Positions 38,001-50,000 of a stretch of 64,000 nt of DNA are shown here, in pieces. The stretch is from the NCBI GenBank assembly GCA_023548195.1, contig JAJHZJ010000043.1, positions 868,001-932,000 on the forward strand, in the 5' to 3' direction. How positions within the stretch are numbered: the first letter of the stretch is position 1; every line of letters starts with the position of its first letter. The notes beneath the pieces were generated by a model that worked only from the letters and a program-made list of their open reading frames with translations, made no database searches and had not been told where the DNA came from. The DNA comes from Bettongia penicillata ogilbyi. Taxonomy: Eukaryota > Chordata > Mammalia > Diprotodontia > Potoroidae. The position numbers were made by a program, and so were the translations under genes.

Positions 38001-41000
38001 AGAGATAGTGAGGAGCCCAGGATGACTCCTAGGTGGGGAGTCTGAGGGACTGGAAGGAGTGGGGTGCCCTCTACAGTAATAGGGCAAGTAGGAAAGGCGA
38101 GCACTTAGGGGAAAAGATCGCAAAGTCTTTTTCTGACATGTTGAGTTTAAGGTGCCCACTGGATGTCCAGTTGGAGATGAGCCACTGGAGGTTGGCATAG
38201 AGATTGGGAGAAAATCATCAGCATAAGGATAGTCATTAAATCCACGGGAAACGAGATGACCCAGGGAAGTAGCATAGGGGGAGAAGAGGGCACAGGGCAG
38301 AGCCCTTTCGGGTGTCTCTGGTTTGAAGGCATGACCACGGGAAGGATCTAATCGAGGAGTCAGAGAAGCATGGTCAGAAGGGAGGTGGTATCCTGAAACT
38401 TGGAGAGGAGAGAGAAGCCAGGAGGAGAGAGTGAGCAGCAGTCAGCCCCTGTAGAGAGGCCGAGGAGCACAAGGATGGCTTGGATCAGTCCAGCTGCAGT
38501 GATTTTGAAACAGCTGCTGATAATTGTGTCAGTGTAGAAGGCCCCTCCCTGGGAGTGTAACAGGAATTCGTGCTACTGCTGTACTGGGAGCCAGTCATTC
38601 TTGGACTTCTTCTCCAGGCCTCTCTCTTAGGGTGCCCCTCTATCCATGGCCTTGGCCTTTTGTTTTAGAACTGCAGCAGGTGGCCTTCTTGCTTGGGCTA
38701 AGGGCTGTTCCCTGTTGAGGTTTGACGTCATGAATGTGACCTGAGCTGGCTTCTCTTGGGGGGCTTGACATTTTCTGGCTGCCTTCTCTGTGCCAGGCAC
38801 CTTGTCCTCTGAAAGGGATAGTGAACCCTCTCCTATGGGTGATAAAGTAGGTCTGCTGTCCTGTGCATGGACAGGTGTGAGGAAGAGCTTTTTCTGCTTT
38901 CTGTAACCCAGGACCTTCTGGTCTCGTGAGCCTTGGCTCTGGTGATACCAGGTACCCCACTGTATTTCTTCTTATCTCTGATTCTTCTGAATGCTGGACA
39001 TATTTTTTGATGATTGTGAGATCTCTTCGGACAGCCCAGTTCTTTGGAAAGCATCTCTCTGCTGATGTTGGCAGCTCCTTCATCCCTCTGCCCTGACACC
39101 CTTCCCCCGCTTCCCTAGCCCTGTGACAATAGGAGTAGAATCTAGAGCTTCAGCGGAACCCATGTGGAATGGCCAGAGCCACGGCATCAGGCTCTCTGCC
39201 TCTTAAAGAAAGAAGGATTTTCAGGTTGGCCAGAGTCTTGTCTGCTGGCTTTTGGCTGGTTTTGTTTCTCATCTGAGTTAGAAAAGTCACTATTAAGAAG
39301 ACCAGACTTGAGGGGACATTTTCACTGGGATGCTGACTGACCAGGCCATCCACTTTTCTGCCCTGTTACTTACCATTGAAGTAGAGGAGTAGAGGGTCAC
39401 CCTGATTGGCCAGTGGGCATGCCTCTCCTCTTAGAGTGAGCCTCCTCATTAACTCAATAGAATGTAACGTTTCGTGATAAACACTGAGTTTAAAATTGTT
39501 CCCCAGTACTACATATCTTGCTTCTTTCAGTGAATGTGAATGTGTTTGCATATTAAATATACTTGTGTTCTAGGTTAACTTCTCAGCCCGGTGCTACGTT
39601 ACCAAACGGACACAGTAGCCTATGTGAGTATTCTGTGGATGGTTGGGACCTGGTTAGTACTGACCTGCTGCTGGTCAGTAACCCTTGGAGTGGGGTGCAG
39701 AGGCAAGTGGGTCATTTGTGCAAGCTGGAGATGGTCGGTGCCTAGAGAAGGGGGTGCTGTGAAAATCCCACCTTAGACTAGCTGAGTATACTTTCCCTTA
39801 AACTGTGTCAGCTTATCATTATTTGTCAAACAGTAGTAGACACTGGACAGTTGAGTACCTGCCATTTTATTTAGGCCTTTCTCCTTTTTCATGGGTGTCC
39901 TCAAAAAGTTACTCTGTTTTCGAGTGATATCTGTTTCCTTGTAGCTCTTCGAAGCCTCCGAGGGGACAAGAAAGGAGATGGGGACCGCCCCTGCATGAAC
40001 GGGGACATGGAAGTCAGGAAGAGTTGTCGCTCCAGAAAAAACAGATTTGAAAGTGTTAATCAGAGCCTGTTGTTTGATCAGCTTGTCAACAGGTAGGAAT
40101 GGGCATCCTCCAGCTTCTGGGGGACCCCAAGGCAAGAGCACTGGCGCCCTTGGGGCGGGGCGGCCTCACCGTTTTCCACACTAGTTTAGTTGTTGCGCTC
40201 TCACCAAATGCTGTGTGTGGGACTCTGTTGCCTCCCCAGAAAGTGCCTCTGCTGGTCCGATAAGGTTCAGTAACACTCCCTTTGGACCAAGGCAGCCTCC
40301 TGGATGTGGCTCATTTGGGGAAGCCTGTGTCCTTTGGGAAGGCCTCTGGGGCCAGAGGAGGAGTGCATTTAGTGTCTGAGGCCCTCAGCCCTGTGAGGGA
40401 ACGATGGGGACTTGGAGCGTTGTAGGGTGTGAGGCCGGCCATCCCGACCCTCACCTGGGTCTCTGTTTCTGTGTCCCTAAAGCACTGCTGAGGCGGTCCT
40501 GCAGGAAATGGATAACATCAACATTCGGAGAAACAGGCGGTCTGGCGAGGTGGAAAGGCTTCGAATGTGGACTGACACGGAGTTTGTACGTGCACTACTC
40601 ATGTCCCTTGGCCCTGTTCTAGCACATGGGGCGGGAGAGTATGTGTGGTGACTGGGCCCACCCCTGCCCGCTTCCATCTCCATCAATAGAGGAGAGTGGC
40701 CCCTTTGTCTGAGGCAGCCTTTGAAACCAGGCTGCCTCCCACATCTGTGGAAGTAAGCTGCTGGAGTGGCTGTGACCTGTGGTTGAAAGGCATGCCATCC
40801 TGGCACTGATAGATTAATTAATCTGTCCCTTTATATGTTTATTTAATGTCCATCCACCTAGCTATCAGTATGTTACTTTATTTTTAATTAAGGAAAACAT
40901 GGACATGTATTCAAGAGTGAAAAGGCGAAGGAAGTCCCTGAGAAGAAACAGTTATGGCATCCAGAACCATCATGAGGTGTCTACTGAGGGGGAAGAAGAA

Positions 41001-44000
41001 GGTTGGTGAGCCTCCAGAGCCAGGCAGGGGCAGCTGCACATCCATGGGCACTGCTTTCCCTGCCTCCTGGGAGGGGAGGGTAGTACCTTTGTCTGGGACA
41101 CTTCCGGGCAAGGTTCTCTGAGACTGGACCCTCTCTCCTTCTGGGGGCCAAGTCTGGGCAGGGCCTCTCCTTCTCAGGTTCAGATTGGTCCCAGACTTGT
41201 CTCAGGGAGGTGTGGGGAGCCCCAGGGAGCCCCTAGGCTCTGCAGAGGTCTCCCTCCAGGAATAGCCCTGCAGGAGAACTGGCCCTCATGGGGTTGATGC
41301 TGGATCCTTGACCAGGGGCTGCCGAGGGCCTGTTCCTACAGTGGCTTTTGGGTAGACAGCCTCTTCTTTCCCAGTGGAGGTGAAATGGCTTTGGGTTACC
41401 AGGTCATTTCTGGCCTTGTGTTGCTGTACCTCTGTGTGGTTGTATTTAGCTGCCTCAGGCCCCCTGAACCCTTTCAGGGTGGAGGGTGGGGTCTTGCAGT
41501 CCAAGGGGATGCTTCCTCTGGCAGAAGGCACCCCAGAAGGCTGTTTAAGAGCCACAACAAGTGTTTGGTGGCCCAGCCATTAAGGATGGGAGCGGATCTT
41601 GGCAGTGGAGCCTTGTTTTACATTGAAAAATAAAAAGATGGCCCTCCCTCCGCTGGCACTATGTTTCTGAATGAGCTCACCTTATGGGTGCCAGGCTATG
41701 CCAGGCCTCGTGGAGCCTGTATATTGCAGAGACTTGCCATCCTTGTAAGGGAGAGAGAACTGGGCTTGGAGTAAGAAAGCTCTGAGTGCAAATCCTGCCC
41801 TAGACATGCAGGCCTGAGTGACTCTCCTCTGTAAAATGGGGGTATGGATCACCCCTCTTCCCAGGGCTCTGGTGAGGATGCAGTGCTCACTAAGGGCAAG
41901 CTGAACCCCCAGGCTTCCTTGATGAAATGATCGTCACACTAGGCTCCTGCAGGGAGCTAGTGTGTGATGTGCCCTCCTGTCTCTCTGTCACGGTCTCTCT
42001 GGGGGATAATGGGTAAGACCTTGTGTCTTGTGTTCAGAGTCTCAAGAAGAGGATGGGGACATTGAAGTGGAGGAGGCAGAAGGCGAGGAGAATGACCGTC
42101 CCTATAACCTGCGGCAGAGGAAGACTGTGGAGAGATACCAAGCCCCACCCATAGGTGAGGGCTTGCTGGGGAACATCAGACTAGGCTCCTTTGTGAGGAC
42201 GGGAAGGCAGACGCCTCCCAGAGAGACTCAAGGGGGCCTCTTGGAGGACGATGTGAAGGAACCAGAAGACAACATGGCTGGTGCTGATAACTTCTGGAAG
42301 GACCATCCTAGGGTGGGATTGAGGATGGGGGGGCATAGGGAAAGACAGAGAACAGGCTGTGGCATTTCATGGTTGGATATACTGGCTGTCCTGGGCTTTG
42401 CAGAATGCCCTGTTCTTCAGCTGTTGAAAAGGGGACCTTTAGTTCAGCCCTGGCATTGGGGGTGGCATGAGCACCTCTGCCCTGTTCTCCCTGAACTGCA
42501 GTCTTAAATTCTCACTGCTCATTTCCCTCCAGTCCTTTGAGGATTCTCCTTGAAAGTGCCAGTTAAGAATTGAGTAGTTCAGCCTTCTCTCCCTTGACTC
42601 TTGTTGGCTCACTTGTTCTCGAATCCTTCTTTAAGTGACTTAGCCTCTTTGTCCTTCCCTGAGGTGTTACCTGCCTGTGCCCAGGAGCCTGCACCATAGG
42701 GGTTAGATGAGAAGCATTGGAGAGGAGCTGCTCTTCCCTTTTCGGATGAAGGAGCTTGCGGGGGGCAGGGAGAGCGAGGCCTCAGGCTGGCTTCAGGGAT
42801 GCAGGAGTGGGCAGAGCTGACTCTTAGGGAGGGTGTGGGGTTAGACACAGATGCGTCTGTGCCTCAAGGCCCTGGTCAATTACTTTGCGTCTTGTCCTTT
42901 TCCTCCTAGTGCCAGTGCATCAGAAAAAGAGGGAAAATGCCCTGTTTGACATCCACAGATCTCCTGCCAGAAGAAGTCATATCAGGTAAGCTTTTCTGTG
43001 TTGAAGTCACCCCTCGGGTTCAGGTTTGCAGAGAAGAGAGTGCTGGGCAGAGCTTGATAGCACCATCCTAACTGGTCTTCAACCCCCTTGATACCTATTA
43101 GGTTCAGGCTGCCCATCTTTCCTGGTACCCGGGCACATGACCATCCCTTCTCTTCTGTTCCCTCTAAGGGGACACTGGCCTTGGAGTCCCCTTCCCTCTG
43201 CTTGTAGCTTAGCTTCTCAGCACTCCCTGACGTGAGGCCCTCTAGGAAGAGCTTGTTGGTCTGGCTGGGGTAGTTATTGTTTTCTGATCTCTGGGGCCTA
43301 GTGACCACCTCCTTGCCCCCGGGGGAACCTGTGGTGATTGTGGAGTGGAGGCTTGCGAGACTCAGGACAAAGTGCGCCCAGTGTGGACCCAGCGTACGGT
43401 TAGTGTGGACCCAGGATAGATGGCCCTCTCCTTGGCCTTGCTGGGCTCTCTTTATGTGATTTTCATCAAGGACATTCTGATCCTGCTCAGCTACCTTCCT
43501 CTCTGTGAGGCTTGTCAACCTCTGGTTTGTGCTCCTGGCTGGATGCTGGTCTGACTTGGGTCTCCTAGCAGCTGCCGATTCTGACATGTCCCCTCCAGCG
43601 TCCACGGTAGCAGCATCGTTTGGCCAAACACAGCTTATCCAGCCTCTCCTCCAGGCTTGGATTGCCAGTCATTAGGGGTGCTCTGCCCTTTCCAGCCAAA
43701 GTCTCTCTCTGCCTTTTGGACTCTGCTCTTCCCTCTGGGGAAGTGAGCGAATCCAGCCTGTCTTCTTCGGGGTGGCTTAAAGGCAGCTGCCGTGGGTGCC
43801 TTCCCAGGTCCCCCCAGTACTCTGACCACTTTTGTTAGGAAAGGCTTTTCTCCTTAGTTGTGCAGTTCAACTGCCCTCTGCCCTGCCCGGGACACAGGAC
43901 CATCTCGGTTCTCCGCCAGCCGCACTTCTCTGACTATTGGACTTTTCTCCTGGTTAGATTCTGAACTCCCTGAGGTCAACAACCATCTCTAGTATTTAGC

Positions 44001-47000
44001 GTGATGCCCAGCACACAGTAGGTGCTTCCCAAATGTTATTGACTATTGAGCAACTTTTTATTAAATGCTTAGGGACAGTGAGGTGGTGCAGTAGATAGAG
44101 CACCAGTACAGGACTCAGGAGGACCTGAGTTCAAATCTCACCTCAGACACTTGACACTCACTAGCTGTGTGACCTTGGGTAAGTCACTTAAGCCCAATTG
44201 CCTCATCCTGGGTCATCTCCAGTCATCCTGATGAATATCTGGTCACTGGATTCAGGTGGCTCTGGAGGAGAAGTGAGGCTGGTGACCTGCACAGCCCTCC
44301 CTCACTCAAAACATAGTCAAGTGCAAGTCATGTCATCATTTCTCTGATGGCATGGTCTTCATCGACAACGAAGGACAAACACACACATTAAGTGCTTAGT
44401 GTTGACCAGGCACTGTGCTGTTTGCTGGGGATACAAAGACAAAAACGGAAATGAGCCCTGGCCTCAGGGAGTTTCTGCTCGTGTCCAGAGAAGAGTCTTA
44501 GCACAGGTAGCAGATTGTCTGGCCGTAGTGCCCTCTGAGACAGAGCACTAGACTACCCTGGCTCCTCTGTACCCTCATCTGTTTCTGCAGGGACAGGGGC
44601 TTGTGGGACTGTTAGGCACAGGGGTGGTCCAAGAAAACTCCAAAGTCCAGCTCTAGGGAAGTTTGGATTCTGCCACTTCTCCTGACATCTGGCCCTTGAT
44701 GAAGCCTTTAAGTCTTGACCAGAAGCTGACTTCCGTGGTGGATTCATTCAATTGGCTTCATGCTTGAACCTCCCCCAAATAAATAGGCCTCGGGCCACAT
44801 CGGAACACTCACAATAAGCTGGGCTAGGAGCTCTGTGATGCCCATGGAGGGTTTCCCAGCTCTCATCGTAGCATGTGTGCATGGTATGAGGCTCCTCCTC
44901 TTGATGTTTTGTTGGTCACCAGCATTGTGGGTCCAGGTCACTATGCGGCCCCAATGCATCACTTGGTCTTGGGCTCAGTGGCTCCTGGCGCCCTTTTCTG
45001 GCCCTTCTGCTGGATTCACCCAAAGCCTCAGTGTTTGGGGTCTGCCTTTGAGGGCATCGTCCTGTGGGGTCTATTTTTGTAGCGGTTTGTCCCTCCTGTG
45101 GGTGCAGAGGCTAGGGAGGCTTGTGCTCGCCGCTCTGATTCACTTTTGCTCTTTTGAACAGGAGAAAGAAGCATGCCATCCACAGCAGCGATACAACTTC
45201 CTCCGATGAGGAGCGCTTCGAGAGAAGGAAATCGAAGAGCATGGCCCGGGCCAGGAACAGGTGACTTGGGCCTGGGGGTCAGCTGCCAGTGGGCCGTCTG
45301 CCGCATTCTTCAGGGGCACTGGCCCTGGGAGGAGGCCTTCATGTCATGTGGCTCTCTCTTCTGGGGTGGGTGGGAGGCCTGTGGATGGAAGCAGGAGTCA
45401 CTGTCCTACTCAGACTGTTGTGGGGTCTGAGTGGATGAGGGCACCTGGCCTCAGCTGGTGACATTTCTTATTCTCTGCCTGCTGGTTTTTGATCTGATAG
45501 AAGGAACTGAACAGGAGCTGGGAACTCCTCAGTTCCCTATATGAGTGTCTGATGTTTAGATTCATGGGCAACAAACTCACTCCACTCACTGTAGAGTCCT
45601 CCTAGACCTCAGGCTCTGGGGGTTAGAAGGCTGAGGGGTAGAATTCACATGGGCTGTGTGCCCTTCTGCAGAAGGTTCTGGAGTCATCAGCTTGTGGAAC
45701 TTGAGGTGGCCAAGGGGCACAGAAAATTCCATTCTGAAGTGAGGACGCTCTTGGGGAGGGTGGGGTGCAGGGCCAGGAGTTGGAGGTCCCTCGGTTAGCC
45801 TCAGAGGGGGATGATCACAGCCCTGACCTCACAGGGTGATTCTGAGGATCATATGTGCTTCAGACACTGGTAAAGAGCCTTGTAAATCTTGGGATGCTTT
45901 TTGTGTGGCAGTGACTGCTTTGACTGTTGGGATGTATTGGTATCCATGCCTTTACACCTAGAGCCTCAGCTTTCAGGAGTTTCTCTTCTTGGCCTTTGTT
46001 TGCCCAAGGAGAGACTTTTGGGACAAAACAGGGTGGTGCTTCTTGTTCTCAAGATGTTATTTTTGACTTGTTCTGCTGAGCAGATTTTAGGCAAACATAG
46101 CATTGACAGAGACCATTAAGATGGCAGAAGGAGGTTGAAGGTGCTGGACCTCACTAAGATTATCTGTGGCTGAGTCTGTCTTACTTTGGCTTCGGCTGAG
46201 AAGGAATTGATAAACCAGCCTTGAAAATCCATCCTGCAACCCTGGGGCTTTCAGGCTCACCGTGAGGGGTCTGCCTCAGTGTCCTGTTGGAGTCGAGCAC
46301 CAGAGGAAGGACGTGACAGCCAGGGCCTCCTCTGAGGGGACAGAGGTGTTGCTTGAAGGAGAGTTTGGGGGAGTCCAAGAGAAAGGGAGCTGGGCAGGAC
46401 CAAGCTATTACACGTACCAAGTGTTGCTCAGCAGGGCTTTCCCAGATTGTGTTTCCAGTGTCTTCCTGTCAGTGCCTAGTGATGACCACACACCTCCCAC
46501 ATTCTGGGCTCACTTTGCATTTTATAACTGACCATGTGGTGCAGGACAAACGTTCTTGCTCTTCAGAAGCCAGGCCCAGCCTCCATGAATGAAGCGCCCT
46601 CTTCCTTTTAATGGAAAATATGGAGTTTGCTCCCTCAGCTTGGTCAGATCATGACCTGACTCTTCAGTTATCTTTCTAGGGTCACTTTTTCCGATGAGAG
46701 CCCAGCATTCCTGGCCCTGGTGTTGAGCCCTTAGCCCACAGGGTGATGGTCTTCCCTACTTAGCAGGCTTTTTCTTGTCCTGCAGGTGTTTGCCAATGAA
46801 CTTTAGAGCAGAAGATTTAGCCAGTGGTATTCTTCGAGAACGTGTCAAAGTTGGTGCCAGCTTGGCAGATGTTGACCCGATGATACTTGACAAATCGGTA
46901 GGTGCCTCGCTGTACCAGTAGGGCAAATCCCATAGCTCACTTCCCTCCTCAGTGAAGTCGTGATGCCTCCCCTGAATGTCCTGTCAGTGAAGGGGGTCTG

Positions 47001-50000
47001 GGACTTCAGCCTCTCCTTTGTGGTCGCATGCACGCTGCTTCCCCTCGGGCATGGAGGAGGGGGGCCTGGTGCCTGGCGTGAATGGTGATAGCTGACTGGT
47101 CAACAGTGTGTAGAGGGCTACACATGTGCTGTCTGTCGCCTTCAGTCTTCGAGGAAGACCCTGCCCAGGATGCTACTCTCATGCCACCTTATGAAAACTC
47201 ACTGAAGGAGACTCTAGGGCCAAACTTAGGGGAGCAGCCAGAAGTCCTGTGGAGTGTGCACAGGGAAGAGGGTTGGTGGATGGGTAGGGAAGCTGGAGCC
47301 CACTTGCAGATAATTTTAAATGCCCCATGGGGGAATTTTGTCCATGAGGTCACTGGGAGTCACTGCACACTTTTGGATATGGGTGGGAGACATCATCAAA
47401 TTTGCATCTTAGGAAAAGACATTTTTTGGGATACAAGGATACAAGAAAAGCAAGAGAGAGTCTCTGACCTCAACACTTTCACATATGGACAAATAAGATG
47501 TCTGCCAGAGCAGCTGGAGATCATTCCCAGAGAAAGGAACTAGTGTGGAAGGGAGGATCCAGGAGGGAAAACTCACCAAGGCAGGGGGCAGAGCGTCTCT
47601 TGCCAGGACTTGCAAGGACCAGGTGTTATGGGACCACAGAGTATGTGGGGAACAGGAAAGTGTAGAGGCTGGTGAAGCAGCAAGGCTGTAAAAACAAATA
47701 GAGGATTTGAGGAGATCACAGGGAGCAGGGAACTGACACCATCGGTGTGGCATGTCAGTGGAGGATGCACGGGTGTCCATGCAGGAGTGCTGAAAGGCTG
47801 TACTGGAAAGAGGTCACAGACACAGATCAATGTGGGAGGCGAGAGGGCTGGGAAGACAGGAGGGGCTTGGAACACAAAAGGGAGAGCTTTACATCTGATT
47901 CTGAAGGCAAGAGGGACCACCAGAGTGTGAGGAAAAGAGAGATATGTTTGTCATCCCCACCCCCCCAAAAAAACTATTTTGAGTTTTAAATTTTCCACCC
48001 CTACTCTGTCTTCCCCACCCATTATATTTATGAATTCATGCAAAATGTATCTGCCATGTTCTAGGAAAAGGAAAAAAAAAGTAAGAAAAATAAAGGAAAA
48101 AAATGTACTGTTATCTGCACTGTGAGGCCCTTAGTTCTGTCTGGAGGTGGATAGTATCCTTGGAATTGTCTTGGGTTTGTCTTTGTCAAAATCGTGAAGC
48201 CTTTCTCAGCTGATCATTGTTACAGCGTTGCTATTATCACGCACAATGTTTTCCTGGTTCTGCTCATGTCACTTTGTATCAGTTTGTCTGAGTCTTCCCA
48301 CATTTTCCCCGAAGCCGTCCCCTTCCTTTCTTACAGCACAAGCGTTCCATCACGTTGCTGTACTAGAACTCGTTCAGACACATCCCGCGTGATGGATATC
48401 TGTCCCTTCAGGTGCCAATACTTTACCCCCACAAAAAGAACTGCAAAAAGGTTTTTGTATCTATGGGTCCTTTTTTTATTGCTCTTTTTAGGGTATAGAT
48501 GTAGTAGTGGTATTGCTGGGTCAAAGGTTGTAGACAGTTTTCTAGCCCTTTGGGCATACTTCCAAATTGCTCTGGACTAGTTCTCAGCACTACCAATAAC
48601 ACATTAGTGTCCCTATTTTCCTACATACCTTCCAGAATTTATCATTTTTTTCTGCCATGTTAGCCAATCTGCTGGGTTTGAGGTGGTACCTCAGTTTTGA
48701 TTTATGTTTCTCTGATTTTTAGTGAGTGTTTTTTTCATTGATTTCTTTGACTATTGATTTCTTTCTTTGAAAACTGCCTCTTCATATCCCTTGACCATTT
48801 ATCAGTTAGTGAATACCTTTTCTTTTATACATTTGGCTCAGTTCCCAATATATTTGAAAAATGAGACTTTATCAGAGACACTTATTGTAAAAATTTTCCC
48901 CTAGTTTCCAGTTTTCCTTCTAGTTTTGGATGGATTGATTTTGTTTCTGTAAAACTTTTTAATTTTATGCAGTCAGTTATCCATTTTACCTCCTATGACC
49001 CTCTTGTTTTGTCATGAACTCTTCCCCTTTCCATAGATCTTAAAGGCATTTTTTGCCTTGTTTCCCTCATTTGCTTATCTGTCTAAATCATGTACCCATT
49101 TTGAGTTGATCTTAGTATATTATGTGAGAGAGAGCCTACTTTCTGCTAGACTAATTGCAGTTGTCAGTGAGTTCTTCCCCTGGTAGCTGAGATTTTTGGA
49201 TTTATCAAAAAGGAGGTTACTATGCTGATATCCTTGTGTACACATGGACCTCATCCATCCTGTTAATGTGTCTCTCTGTTTCTTATCTAGTGCCAGATTG
49301 TTCTGGCGATTACTACTTTGCAGATCTGGTATTGGGAGTCTCCCTTTGTTCACATCTTTGAAAATTGATTTTGACCTTTTATTCCTTCAGATGAATTTTA
49401 TTATTTTTTTCTAGCTCTGAAAGGGAATCTTTTTGGTAGGTTGATATGGCACTGAATAAGTAAATTAATTTATGTAGTGTTGTCATTTTTATTATATTGC
49501 ATGAGCACTTCATGTTTCTCCAGATATTTGTATGTCTTATTTGTTTGCAAAGTGTTTTGTGATTGTGTTCGTACTTCATACTTTTCTTGTGAATGTCTTG
49601 GCAGGTAGACTTCTAAGCATGGTATACGGTCTGCGGTTGTTTTAATGGAATTTCTCTTTCATTCTCTTCACCCTGGTTTTGGTGTTTGTAGTTATATGGA
49701 GAAATGATGATGATTTGTGTGGGTTTGTTGTAGATCCTGCCACTTTGCTAGTATTGCCCATTGTTTTGAGGAGGTTGTGTAGTCGACTCTCTAAATAAAC
49801 CATTCTGTCATCTACGGAAGGGTAGCTTGGCTGCTTCCTTCAATTTCTTTGTCTAGTTGCTATCTCCAGGATTTCTAGTTCAGTATTGATGATAGACGTT
49901 CTGGTTTCATTCCCGACCTTGTTGGAAAGGCTTCTAGCTTCTCCCCATTACAGGTCATGATCTCTCTTGCTCTTAGATAAGATACTGCTTATTTCCTTTT

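Noticed and set aside
41006..41011. GTGAGC as the exon 6 donor
   Set aside because: It scores better by eye, but joining it to exon 7 gives an immediate in-frame stop and breaks the conserved protein.
44072..44150. Functional tRNA gene
   Set aside because: The tRNA-like head belongs to a SINE with an RTE tail and target-site duplication.
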